Source of the DNA: Maritimibacter sp.
GTDB taxonomy: Bacteria > Pseudomonadota > Alphaproteobacteria > Rhodobacterales > Rhodobacteraceae
Assembly: GCA_002695005.1 (NCBI GenBank)
Contig: NZNT01000026.1
Location: forward strand, 248,001-312,000
DNA: 64,000 nt
Direction of reading: 5' to 3'
The notes below the pieces were generated by a model. That model saw only the letters and a program-made list of their open reading frames with translations, did not search any database and was not told where the DNA came from. Shown piece by piece: positions 54,167 to 63,900 of this stretch (position 1 is the stretch's first letter; every line of letters begins with the position of its first letter). The position numbers were made by a program, and so were the translations under genes.

Positions 54167-54865
54167 TCAGTCGCCGATATCGAGGCGCGCGATCAAGGCA
54201 GTGAGCGTTTCGCGCTCGGCCTTGTCCCACGGGGCCTGCCGACTTTTGAACAGCGTGGCCTGCGACCGGTGGACGGGGCCGCCCGACAGCACCTTGAGGT
54301 GGTTCGCGCGCAGCGTTTCGCCCGTGGAGGTGATGTCTGCGATGGCTTCCGCGGTTTCGTTTTTCACCGTGCCTTCGGTCGCGCCCTGGCTGTCGACGAG
54401 TTGGTAGTCGGCCACGCCGTTGTCGCGCAGGTAGTCGCGGATCAGGCGGTGATACTTGGTTGCGATGCGCAGGCGGAAGCCGTGGTGGCGGCGAAAGGCC
54501 GCCGCGACCGCGTCGAGGTCGTCGAGCGTGGTGACGTCGACCCAGGCACGCGGAACGGCGATCACGAGGTCGGCATGGCCGAAGCCCATCTGGGCAAGCT
54601 CGCGCACCTTCTCCTCCCACATCCCGAGCTTTTCGCGCACGAGGTCGGATCCGGTCACGCCGAGGTGGATGCGCCCCGTCGCGAGCTCGCGCGGGATCTC
54701 TCCCGCCGACAAGAGCACGAGCTCGACACCGTCGATCCCGGTCACGGCGCCCGCGTATTCGCGGTCCGATCCGGTGCGCGAGAGCGTGATGCCGCGCTCG
54801 GCGAACCAGTCGAAGGTCTTTTCCATGAGCCGGCCCTTGGAGGGCACACCGAGCTTGATCGTCAT
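54167..54865 (-). CDS. hisG: ATP phosphoribosyltransferase, short form
   Basis: This 232-residue HisG starts histidine synthesis from ATP and PRPP. It lacks the C-terminal regulatory domain of the long form, so it needs HisZ, encoded just upstream with a 4-nt overlap. 'LGVPSKGRLMEKTFDW' and 'GVTGSDLVREKL' are typical. Confidence 0.95.
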   Translation of the reverse strand: MTIKLGVPSKGRLMEKTFDWFAERGITLSRTGSDREYAGAVTGIDGVELVLLSAGEIPRELATGRIHLGVTGSDLVREKLGMWEEKVRELAQMGFGHADLVIAVPRAWVDVTTLDDLDAVAAAFRRHHGFRLRIATKYHRLIRDYLRDNGVADYQLVDSQGATEGTVKNETAEAIADITSTGETLRANHLKVLSGGPVHRSQATLFKSRQAPWDKAERETLTALIARLDIGD

Positions 54866-55956
54866 GCGCCGCCTCCTGCCGCCAAGAGCAGTTCGGGGCG
54901 GATCACGCCGCCCACCGCCGGAATCTCGCGCCCCCGGCCCAGTTGCCGGGTGAGCGCGTCGTAGCGCCCGCCGGTTGCCACGGGGGGCAGGTCGGGGCGC
55001 GCGGCGGCGTAGAAGCCGAAGACGAAACCGTCGTAATATTCCAGCGTCGTGCGCCCGAAGGAGCCTTCGAAGTCGAGGTTTTCGATGTCCACACCCCGCG
55101 CGGCGAGCGCGTCCGTGCGGGCACAGAACCGGTCGACCGCGGCCCCGATGGACGGCATGTCGACGGCGAGGTCACGCAGGTTCTCGGCGACGTTGGTGAG
55201 CGTTTCACGCAGGGACATCAGATCGTTCAGGAGCGCCACTTCGCCTTCGGGGATCGGGGGCGTGGCCATGTCTTCGCGCAACGCGGCGATCCGGTCCTCG
55301 ACCTCGGCGCGCGCGCGAAGGCCGATGTCGGGCGCGTCGAGCCCCGCGAAGGGGTCGCCATCGGCGAGCGCGTTACGGCCCTCCGGGTTGGGCGCGCGGC
55401 CTGCGAACCGGTCGAGCAGGGTACGAAACCGGCGCGGCCGCCAGAGGTGGCGCAGGAGCGCGTTGCGCCGCCGCTCGGTCGTGGTCAGCCCGCGCACGGC
55501 GGCGAGCAGCAGTCCGAGGTCGCCCGTCGCGGCACGCAGGCCGTGGGGGGCGAGAATATCGGAGAAGATCGCGAAGACCTCGGCGTCGGACGCGGCGGGA
55601 TCGGTGCGGTCGAACACCTCGTAGCCCACCTGCATGTATTCCGGCGCGCGCTCCGGGTCGTCCTCCTGCTTGCGAAAGACCTCGCCCGCATAGGTGTAAC
55701 GGGCGGGTTCGGCGCCCTCGGCCATGTGGGCCTGCACCACGGGTACTGTGAAGTCGGGGCGCAGCATCGCCTCGCCCATCATCGGGTCGGATGTGACGTA
55801 GGCGCGGGCTCGGATATCCTCGCCATAGAGGTCGAGGAGCGTTTCGGCCGGTTGCAGGACGGGAGTCTCGACCGTCCGGGCGCCGTGGCCTTCGAACACG
55901 GCGAGCAGGCGCGCCGCCTCGGCCCGGACCGCAGCCTTTGGCAGGGTTTCAGGCAT
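54862..55956 (-). CDS. hisZ: ATP phosphoribosyltransferase regulatory subunit
   Basis: This 364-residue HisRS paralogue has class II core elements ('[15 protein letters not shown]', '[12 protein letters not shown]') but lacks the anticodon-binding domain. It activates short HisG and passes on histidine feedback. It overlaps hisS by 8 nt. Confidence 0.93.
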   Translation of the reverse strand: MPETLPKAAVRAEAARLLAVFEGHGARTVETPVLQPAETLLDLYGEDIRARAYVTSDPMMGEAMLRPDFTVPVVQAHMAEGAEPARYTYAGEVFRKQEDDPERAPEYMQVGYEVFDRTDPAASDAEVFAIFSDILAPHGLRAATGDLGLLLAAVRGLTTTERRRNALLRHLWRPRRFRTLLDRFAGRAPNPEGRNALADGDPFAGLDAPDIGLRARAEVEDRIAALREDMATPPIPEGEVALLNDLMSLRETLTNVAENLRDLAVDMPSIGAAVDRFCARTDALAARGVDIENLDFEGSFGRTTLEYYDGFVFGFYAAARPDLPPVATGGRYDALTRQLGRGREIPAVGGVIRPELLLAAGGGA

Positions 55957-57508
55957 TCTGATCGTCCAGCATTTTTCGAACCTCGGCGACGAGATCCGCC
56001 CGCGAAACTTCGATTTGCGAGGGGCGGTCCTTCCACTCTTCCAAGGTCGCGCTCTCGGCGATCTTGGCCCCGAGGATCAGGTCCTTGAGTTGGACGACGC
56101 CCTTTTCCTTTTCGTCGCCGCCCTCAATGACGGCGATGGGCGACCCGCGACGGTCGGCGTATTTCATCTGGTTCCCGAAGTTCTTGGGGTTGCCCAGATA
56201 GACCTCGGCCCGGATGCCCGCGTTGCGCAGTTCCGCCACCATCGACTGGTAGTCGGCCATGCGGTCGCGGTCCATGACGGTGACGACGACGGGACCTTGG
56301 GCGATGCCGCCCATCCGGCCCTTTTCGCGAAGTGCTGCCAGCAGGCGGTCGACACCGATCGAGACACCAACGGCCGGCACGGTCTGGCCGGTGAAGCGCG
56401 CGACGAGGTCGTCGTAGCGGCCTCCGCCGGCGACGGAGCCAAACTGGCGCGGGCGGCCCTTGTCGTCGAGGATTTCGAAGGTGAGCTCGGCTTCGAAGAC
56501 CGGGCCGGTGTAGTAGCCGAGGCCGCGCACGACCGAAGGGTCAATAACAATGCGTTCGGGGCCGTAGCCTTGGGCGGCGAGCAGGTTGGCGATCTGGCGC
56601 AGTTCGTTCACGCCCTCCTGTCCGCTAAGGCTGTCGCCCACGGCGGCGGCAAGGTTGTCGAGCGTCGCCGCAGTGGTGTCGCCCTTGGAGGTGAGGAACT
56701 GGATGATCCGATCCGCGGCTTCCACGGTTAGACCAACCCCGTCAATAAATGCTCCAGATGCGTCTTGCCGCCCGTCGGTCAACAATTCACGGACGCCAGC
56801 CTCTCCGGCTTTGTCGAACTTGTCGACTTGCCGTAGGACATCCTCACGCGAGATCTTCTCGATATTTTTTCGAACCATCTCGGAATAAAGCGCTTCAGCA
56901 GCTTCGCTGACAGACATATCCCTAGGGTTTAAGAGCAAATCCTCGCTAAGGCCGATCGACTCAAGCACCCCGTTCAGCACCTTGCGATTGTTGATCCGCA
57001 CAACGTAGTCGCCGCGCGGTATGCCGACCACTTCGAGCGCGTCCGACAGCATTGCGCAGATCTCGGCATCCGCCGCCATGCTGGCCGTGCCCACCGTATC
57101 CGCGTCGCATTGATAGAACTGCCGATAGCGCCCCGGCCCCGGCTTTTCATTGCGCCAGACCGGCCCCATCGCGTAGCGGCGATAGGGCGTCGGCAGGTCG
57201 TTTCGATGCTGCGCATAAACACGGGCCAAAGGCGCGGTCAGGTCATAGCGCAGCGCCATCCAGGTGTCGTCCTCGTCCTGCCAGGCGAACACACCCTCGT
57301 TCGGGCGGTCCACGTCGGGCAGGAACTTGCCCAGCGCCTCGACGGTCTCCACGCCCGAGGACTCCAACGCGTCGAACCCATAGCGATGATACACGCCCGC
57401 GATGGCGTCGAGCATCTGGCGACGCTCCTCGACATCCGCACCGAAATAGTCGCGAAAACCCTTGGGCGTCTCGGCCTTGGGTCTGGGCTGTTTCTTCTGC
57501 TTGGCCAT
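55949..57508 (-). CDS. hisS: Histidyl-tRNA synthetase
   Basis: This 519-residue class II synthetase has motif 2 '[19 protein letters not shown]' and the HisA box '[14 protein letters not shown]'. The middle part, from about '[21 protein letters not shown]' to 'RQDASGAF', is encoded by visibly AT-richer DNA (about 48 percent GC by hand count over 56821-56940). The chosen ATG gives MAKQKKQP; the longer frame is not family-like. It heads hisS-hisZ-hisG. Confidence 0.95.
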   Translation of the reverse strand: MAKQKKQPRPKAETPKGFRDYFGADVEERRQMLDAIAGVYHRYGFDALESSGVETVEALGKFLPDVDRPNEGVFAWQDEDDTWMALRYDLTAPLARVYAQHRNDLPTPYRRYAMGPVWRNEKPGPGRYRQFYQCDADTVGTASMAADAEICAMLSDALEVVGIPRGDYVVRINNRKVLNGVLESIGLSEDLLLNPRDMSVSEAAEALYSEMVRKNIEKISREDVLRQVDKFDKAGEAGVRELLTDGRQDASGAFIDGVGLTVEAADRIIQFLTSKGDTTAATLDNLAAAVGDSLSGQEGVNELRQIANLLAAQGYGPERIVIDPSVVRGLGYYTGPVFEAELTFEILDDKGRPRQFGSVAGGGRYDDLVARFTGQTVPAVGVSIGVDRLLAALREKGRMGGIAQGPVVVTVMDRDRMADYQSMVAELRNAGIRAEVYLGNPKNFGNQMKYADRRGSPIAVIEGGDEKEKGVVQLKDLILGAKIAESATLEEWKDRPSQIEVSRADLVAEVRKMLDDQNA

Positions 57509-57570
57509 GTTCGGTCCCGTGCTTGTTCGCGGGCGGAATATCCCGGTTCCGGCCACGGGGCAAGCGAGGG

Positions 57571-57891
57571 TCAGCGCATCGTCATGTCGACGTAGCAGAT
57601 ATAGTCGGTATGAACCCAGCCCGAAGGACCGGCGTCGGGCCAGAACGCATCCGGCGTGTCGATGACCGAGACCTCGCGCCACACGCCGACGGCCTCAGGC
57701 TCGTGGGTCAGAAGGAACGTGCCCGGACCGAGTCGGGCGAGCCTTTGCGCTCCGATATCGGGCGCGGCCTTCAGCGCGAGCCAGTTGTCGCCGTTCGGAT
57801 CGAGGTGGCAGGTCACATAGACCTCGCCGTCATAGGCGGTGGCCGTCCCCGCGATCAGCATCGCTGCGACGGTTGCAAACACACGTCTCAT
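57571..57891 (-). CDS. Secreted SH3-like domain protein
   Basis: This 106-residue protein has a signal peptide to GTATAYDG and a bacterial SH3-like fold ('[20 protein letters not shown]', '[11 protein letters not shown]'). Such domains often bind cell wall peptides. GAGGTAGAG precedes the ATG. Confidence 0.85.
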   Translation of the reverse strand: MRRVFATVAAMLIAGTATAYDGEVYVTCHLDPNGDNWLALKAAPDIGAQRLARLGPGTFLLTHEPEAVGVWREVSVIDTPDAFWPDAGPSGWVHTDYICYVDMTMR

Positions 57892-57968
57892 CTCTACCTC
57901 CTGTGCCACGGGAAAGTGTCGCGCTTCTGCGCGTCTCTCGCTATGACACCGATCAAAGGGAGATGGAC

Positions 57969-58175
57969 ATGACCGACCGCATCACCGATCTCGAAGAACA
58001 GGTGGCCTACCTCACCCGGACCGTCGACGAGCTGTCCGAGGTCATTGCCAGGCAGGACCGGACGCTCGACACCGTGACGCGCCGGCTCCACCTGCTCATG
58101 GAGCGCTCTGCCGAGCAGGAGCTGGAGGCGGGCGGCACCGTGCCGCTTGCCGATCAGAAGCCCCCGCACTGGTAG
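57969..58175 (+). CDS. slyX: SlyX family protein
   Basis: This 68-residue coiled-coil protein reads 'ITDLEEQVAYLTRTVDELSE' and ends in the PPHW tail typical of SlyX. The ATG at 57969 has GGGAG at a proper distance; the one two codons upstream does not. The function is unknown. Confidence 0.92.
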   Translation: MTDRITDLEEQVAYLTRTVDELSEVIARQDRTLDTVTRRLHLLMERSAEQELEAGGTVPLADQKPPHW

Positions 58176-58178
58176 ACG

Positions 58179-59033
58179 CTAGTGCTCACGGTCGCGTCGG
58201 GTCTGGCCGTAAATCAGCATGGTGAAGATGGCGGTACCACCGATCACGTTGCCCGCCAGAACAGGCAGGAAGAACGAGAAAACGGCGGGCTGAACCGCAA
58301 GGTTGCCGGTGACCAGCAGGAGCGCCATCTCCACCGACCCGGCGATGATATGGGTGAAATCGCCCGCCGCGATGAGCCATGTGAAGATGATGATGATCAT
58401 TACGGAGGCGTCCTTCGCCTGCGGCAACATCCACACGATGCCCGCCACCAGCACGCCTGCCGGGATGCCCTTGGCAAAGCCCAGCGCCGCGGGGTTTTCA
58501 ACCGCGTGACGTGACAGGTGCATGAGCGCGCCCATAAACCGGTCGTCGATCGCACCGCTGTAGGCGATGAACCACGCCACGACGAAAGCCCCGATGACGT
58601 TGGCGACGAGCACGATACTCCAAAGCGTCGCCGTCTGGCCGAGCACCCGCCAGCCGGGCCGGTCCAGCACCGGCAGGACGGTCGTCATCGTGTTCTCGGT
58701 GAAAAGCTGCATCCGCCCCACGATCACGACAAGAAACCCCAGCGAGTACCCGAGGTTCTCGATCAGGTAACTTGCAGGGCTCTCGGGCAGGTAGGTGCGG
58801 AAAATCGCCTCGCCCAGTACGGACAGGCTCATGAGCAGACCCGCGGAAATCCCCGACCACATGAGCGAGAGCTTGTTGCGGCTGAGTTCCTCTTCCCCGT
58901 CGAGGCGGATCACCTCGTAGATCGTGACGGGCGAGAGCTTGCTCGCTTCCTTGATTTCTTCCTGTTCTTCCTGTCGGCCGAGCTCATGGCCGTCCGGTCT
59001 CTTGGACCTGCTCAAGTGGTCATGCACTGGCAC
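58179..59033 (-). CDS. Formate/nitrite transporter (FNT) family channel
   Basis: This 284-residue protein has six membrane helices and the FNT pattern 'GISAGLLMSLSVLGEAIF', 'MQLFTENTMTTVLPVL' and 'AGDFTHIIAGSVEMALL'. An unusual hydrophilic N-terminus of about 45 residues precedes the channel. The likely start is the GTG at 59033, with AAGGGA upstream. The frame is open far past it only because the opposite strand is the catalase gene. Formate, nitrite or another small anion is possible. Confidence 0.88.
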   Translation of the reverse strand: MPVHDHLSRSKRPDGHELGRQEEQEEIKEASKLSPVTIYEVIRLDGEEELSRNKLSLMWSGISAGLLMSLSVLGEAIFRTYLPESPASYLIENLGYSLGFLVVIVGRMQLFTENTMTTVLPVLDRPGWRVLGQTATLWSIVLVANVIGAFVVAWFIAYSGAIDDRFMGALMHLSRHAVENPAALGFAKGIPAGVLVAGIVWMLPQAKDASVMIIIIFTWLIAAGDFTHIIAGSVEMALLLVTGNLAVQPAVFSFFLPVLAGNVIGGTAIFTMLIYGQTRRDREH

Positions 59034-59046
59034 GCGCTTTCCCTTC

Positions 59047-59062
59047 GTTACCCACCGGTAAC
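59047..59062. promoter_or_regulatory. Inverted repeat at the FNT gene start
   Basis: GTTACC-N4-GGTAAC, perfect arms, 13 nt upstream of the FNT start codon. It may be an operator or an RNA hairpin close to the ribosome site. Confidence 0.35.
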
Positions 59063-59185
59063 GGCGGAGCGACCGGATTGGTTCAGATACAAAAAGGGAT
59101 AACGCGGATGCCCCGCCCTGACCACATCGTCCGGGCCCGCGCAAGACACACGCGACCGCGCCGGCCCCACGGCCGCGAGACCGAC

Positions 59186-59211
59186 AGGAACCTTCCGCCC
59201 CGCAGGCTCGT
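59186..59211 (+). promoter_or_regulatory. EcfG-type promoter of the catalase gene
   Basis: GGAAC-N17-CGTT, 32 nt before the catalase ATG. Catalases are common targets of the alphaproteobacterial general stress response. Confidence 0.6.
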
Positions 59212-59243
59212 TCCGTCTGCCAAGGCAAGACGGAGGAATTCCC

Positions 59244-60758
59244 ATGTCCAACGGCAAAAAGTCGCCCCCCACCACCACCGATGCAGGCATCCCGGTTCAA
59301 AGTGACGAACACTCCCTCACCGTGGGCCCCGATGGTCCGATCGTGCTGAACGATCACTACCTCATCGAACAGATGGCCAACTTCAACCGGGAGCGCATCC
59401 CCGAGCGCCAACCCCACGCCAAGGGCGGCGGCGCTTTCGGGCATTTCGAAGTGACCGGAGACATTTCCAAATACACCCATGCCAAGGTGTTCCAGCCGGG
59501 CGCGAAGACCGACCTCGTGGTCCGCTTCTCCACCGTCGCGGGCGAGCGTGGCAGCCCCGACACATGGCGCGACCCGCGCGGCTTCTCGGTCAAGCTCTAC
59601 ACCGAGGACGGCAACTTCGACATGGTGGGCAACAACACGCCCGTCTTCTTCGTCCGCGACCCGATGAAGTTCCAGCAGTTCATCCGCAGCCAGAAACGAC
59701 GCGCCGACAACGACATGCGCGACCACGACATGCAGTGGGACTTCTGGACCCTGTCGCCCGAAAGCGCGCATCAGGTCGCCTATCTCATGGGCGACCGCGG
59801 CATCCCGCGCAGCTGGCGCGAGATGAACGGCTACTCGAGCCACACCTATTCGATGGTCAATGCCGCGGGCGAACGGTTCTGGGTCAAGTTCCACTTTCAC
59901 ACCGTTCAGGGCGACGGGAACGCCTATCTCAGCCAGGATGAGGCCGACCGGCTTGCGGGCGCCGACGGCGACTACCACCGCCGCGACCTCTTCGGCGCCA
60001 TCGCCGGGGGCGACCACCCGAGCTGGACCCTGAAACTTCAGGTGATGCCTTACGAGGATGCCAAGACCTACCACATCAACCCCTTCGACCTGACGAAGGT
60101 CTGGCCGCACGCGGACTACCCGCTGATCGAAGTCGGGAAAATGACGCTCGATCGCAACCCGACCGACTTTCACACCCAGATCGAACAGGCAGCGTTCGAG
60201 CCCAACAACATGGTGCCGGGGATCGGGCTGTCGCCGGACAAGATGCTGATGGCGCGCGGCTTCTCTTATGCCGACGCCCACCGGGCCCGGCTCGGCGTGA
60301 ACTACAAGGAAATCCCGGTGAACGCCCCGAAGGTCGAAACGCACAGCTACACCAAGGACGGCCACGGACGCACGGTCCCGGTCACCGACCCGGTCTATGC
60401 GCCCAACTCCTATGGCGGCCCTGCCGCGCAATCCGACGTGCCGGAGGCCGGGCTCTGGCACGCCGATGGTGACCTGATGCGGTCCGCATACACGCTGCGC
60501 GAGGATGACGACGACTGGTCGCAGGCCCATGCGCTGGTGCGCGACGTCATGGACGACGCGGCGCGCGAGCGCCTCGTCACAAACGTCACAGGCCACCTCC
60601 TCGACGGCGTAAGCGAAAAGGTCCTCCAGCGCGCCTTCGACTACTGGAAGAACATCGACGAGGAGGTCGGAGCGGAAATCGAAAAGCAGGTGCGCGACGA
60701 ACTCGGCGGCGAATCGAAAGCCCCCGGTATGGCCTCTGCCGAAAGCATCGAGGGCTAG
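59244..60758 (+). CDS. katA: Monofunctional heme catalase
   Basis: This 504-residue clade-type small-subunit catalase removes hydrogen peroxide. The catalytic His58 is in '[13 protein letters not shown]', where most catalases have ERVVHAKG. Asn is in '[13 protein letters not shown]'. The heme Tyr is in '[15 protein letters not shown]'. GGAGG precedes the ATG. Confidence 0.95.
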   Translation: MSNGKKSPPTTTDAGIPVQSDEHSLTVGPDGPIVLNDHYLIEQMANFNRERIPERQPHAKGGGAFGHFEVTGDISKYTHAKVFQPGAKTDLVVRFSTVAGERGSPDTWRDPRGFSVKLYTEDGNFDMVGNNTPVFFVRDPMKFQQFIRSQKRRADNDMRDHDMQWDFWTLSPESAHQVAYLMGDRGIPRSWREMNGYSSHTYSMVNAAGERFWVKFHFHTVQGDGNAYLSQDEADRLAGADGDYHRRDLFGAIAGGDHPSWTLKLQVMPYEDAKTYHINPFDLTKVWPHADYPLIEVGKMTLDRNPTDFHTQIEQAAFEPNNMVPGIGLSPDKMLMARGFSYADAHRARLGVNYKEIPVNAPKVETHSYTKDGHGRTVPVTDPVYAPNSYGGPAAQSDVPEAGLWHADGDLMRSAYTLREDDDDWSQAHALVRDVMDDAARERLVTNVTGHLLDGVSEKVLQRAFDYWKNIDEEVGAEIEKQVRDELGGESKAPGMASAESIEG

Positions 60759-60775
60759 ACACCGCCCGGCTCCCG

Positions 60776-60907
60776 CTTCTTCGTTTCAGGAAACCTCGGG
60801 GGTGGGATGCATTCGCCTTGCGAAGGCATCCAAGGGGGCTGGCCCCCTTCCCGCCATGTCCCGGCACAGCCGGGGCATGGCTCGCCAAGCGCGGGCGGCA
60901 CGCCCGC
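60776..60907 (+). repeat. Composite intergenic repeat, copy D (diverged)
   Basis: CTTCTTCG starts 17 nt after the catalase stop, followed by AACCTCGGGGG, hairpins (GGGGGC/GCCCCC) and a final GCGGGCG/CGCCCGC hairpin. The order matches copy A but the modules are more diverged, and the CAAGACCTG part is missing. Confidence 0.5.
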
Positions 60908-60920
60908 ACCGCCTGAAAAC

Positions 60921-63900
60921 TCAGACGTCCTCGACGTCCACGACGCCCGAGAGCGACTTCAAAGCGCCCTTGATCTGCGGGTTAAGCGGGTACTCAGTGC
61001 CAAGGTCCATCTCCACCTCACCCGGCAGCGCCGGGTCCATCAGGCAGAAACTCACGGGACCGGGCCGGGCCCCCTTGGCCTGCTCACGCGCGGTCTCCAG
61101 CAGGTCCGCCACCGTTGCCACCACGCCGGGGCTCGAGACATAGACCTTGAGCGCCATGCCCCCCGCGTCCGCCACGATGGTATCGACCGGCGCGACGGAC
61201 CGCGCGAGCAGCTTCAACTGCTCCGATTCCATGTTCGCCTCGACCGTGACGACCACGTTCTGCCCGACTTCGAGGTATTCGCGGCAGGCTTCCAACGTGT
61301 CTGAAAACACCGTCACCTCGTAAAGCCCGGTGGGGTCCGACAGGCCGACGAAGGCGAAACGATTGCCCCGGGCCGACTTGCGCTCCTGCTTCGACGACAC
61401 GGCCCCTGCGAGCTTGGCCACGCAGGGCGCGCGCTCGGCCTTTTTCGTCAGCTCTTCCAGCGTCACCACCTGCTTGCGCTTCAGCCCGGCCATGTAATCG
61501 TCAAGCGGATGGCCGGAGAGGTAGAAGCCGATCGCCTTGTGCTCCTCGGTCAGCCGCTCGTTGGGCAGCCAGTCGGGCACGTTCGACAGCCGCGGTTCCG
61601 GCAGGTCGTCGCCCGCCTCGCCGAAGAGCGACACCTGCGCGCTTGCGCGTTGTTCGTGGATCGCGCCGGAGTAACTCACCAGCGCGTCGAGGCTTTCGAA
61701 CACCCGCCGCCGGTTCGCGTCGAGCGCGTCGAAGGCGCCGGCCCGCGCCAGCATTTCCATCGGACGCTTGCCCACGCGCTTGAGGTCCACGCGCCGCGCC
61801 ACGTCATAGAGGTTGACGTATGGCTTTTCACGCCCGTCCACCTTGCGCGCCTCGACGATCAGCTTCATCGCCTCGACGCCCACGTTCTTCAATGCGCCGA
61901 GGCCGTAAACCACCCGCCCCTCGGACACGCTGAACATCGCGTCGGACCGGTTCACGCAGGGCGGCACAATCTCGATGCCCAGCCCCCGGCGCCCCTCTTC
62001 GGCATAGACGCCCAGCTTGTCGGTCAGGTGGATATCGCAGTTCATGACGCCCGCCATGAACTCGACCGGGTGGTTCGCCTTGAGCCACGCGGTCTGGTAA
62101 CTCACCACAGCATAGGCGGCCGCGTGGGACTTGTTGAAGCCGTAGTTGGCGAACTTCTCCAGAAGGTCGAACACCTCGCTCGCCTTCTTCTTGTCCACGC
62201 CCTTCTCGGCCGCGCCGGTCTCGAACTTCGGGCGCTCGGCGTCCATCGCCTCCTTGATCTTCTTGCCCATCGCGCGGCGCAGCAGGTCGGCGCCGCCAAG
62301 GCTGTAGCCCGCCATCTCTTGCGCGATCTGCATCACCTGTTCCTGATAGACGATGATGCCCTGCGTTTCCTCGAGGATATGGTCGATCAGCGGGTGAACG
62401 CTCTCGATCTCGCGCTGGCCGTTCTTGACCTCGCAATAGGTCGGGATGTTTTCCATCGGGCCGGGACGGTAGAGTGCGACGAGCGCCACGATGTCCTCGA
62501 TACAGGTCGGCTTCATGCGCCTAAGCGCATCCATCATGCCCGTGGATTCCACCTGGAACACGGCGACCGTCTTGGCGCTGGCATAAAGGCGGTAGGTCTT
62601 TTCATCGTCCAGCGGGATCAGGTTGATCTGGTTCTCACCACCCTCCGCCGGGGTGTAGATCTCGGCCCCGTCCGGCCCGATATGCAGATCGCGCCCCTGC
62701 CCGTGGATCAGGTCGATGGCGTTCTGAATGACGGTGAGCGTTTTCAGGCCCAGAAAGTCGAACTTCACCAGCCCCGCCTGCTCGACCCATTTCATGTTGA
62801 ACTGGGTGGCGGGCATGTCCGAGCGCGGGTCTTGATAAAGCGGCACCAGTTCGTCCAGCGGCCGGTCCCCGATCACGACACCCGCCGCGTGGGTCGAAGC
62901 GTTCCGCAAAAGCCCCTCGACCTGCTCGGCATAACGCAAAAGCCGCTCGACCACTTCTTCCGAGCGCGCTTCTTCGCGCAGGCGCGGCTCGTCTTTCAAC
63001 GCCTGCGTGATCGACACGGGCTTCACGCCCTCGACCGGGATCAGCTTGGACAGCCGGTCCACCTGACCATAGGGCATTTGCAGCACCCGGCCCACGTCGC
63101 GCACGGCGGCCTTGGACAGCAGCGCGCCGAAGGTGATGATCTGGCCCACCTTGTCGCGCCCGTATTTCTCCTGCACGTAGCGGATCGTCTCTTCCCGCCG
63201 GTCCATGCAGAAGTCGATGTCGAAGTCCGGCATCGACACCCGTTCCGGGTTCAGGAAGCGTTCGAACAGCAGGGAGTAGCGCAGCGGGTCGAGGTCGGTG
63301 ATGGTCAGCGCATAGGCCACGAGCGAGCCTGCACCCGACCCCCGGCCCGGCCCGACCGGGATATTCTGATCCTTGGACCACTTGATGAAGTCGGCAACGA
63401 TCAGGAAGTAGCCGGGAAACCCCATGCCCTCGATGATGCCCAGCTCGAATTCCAGCCGCGCCTCGTAGTCCTCGACCGGGGCGGCATGAGGAATCACGGC
63501 CAGCCGTGCCTTCAGCCCGTCCTTGGCCTGCCGGCGCAATTCGTCCACCTCGTCATCCGCGAAGCGCGGCAGGATCGGGTCGCGCCGATAGGCCATGAAG
63601 GCGCAGCGCTTGGCGATCTCGACGGTGTTCTGTGTCGCTTCGGGCAGGTCCGCGAACAGCGTCACCATCTCCTGCGGCGATTTGAAATAGTGTTGCGGCG
63701 TCAGGTGCCGGCGCGGCTCCTGCTGGTCGACATAGGCCCCGTCCGCGATACAGATCAGCGCGTCATGCGCCTCATAAAGCCCGGTCTTGGGGAAATAGAC
63801 GTCGTTCGTGGCGACCAGAGGGATGCCCATCTCATAGGCCATCTCGACAAAGCCGCGTTCGGTCTTCTGCTCGGGTTCGGTCAGTTGGCCGCCCTCGCCC

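Noticed and set aside
59034-60596. N-terminal extension of the FNT gene by about 520 residues
   Set aside because: This part is antisense to catalase; the channel begins after a GTG with a ribosome site at 59033.
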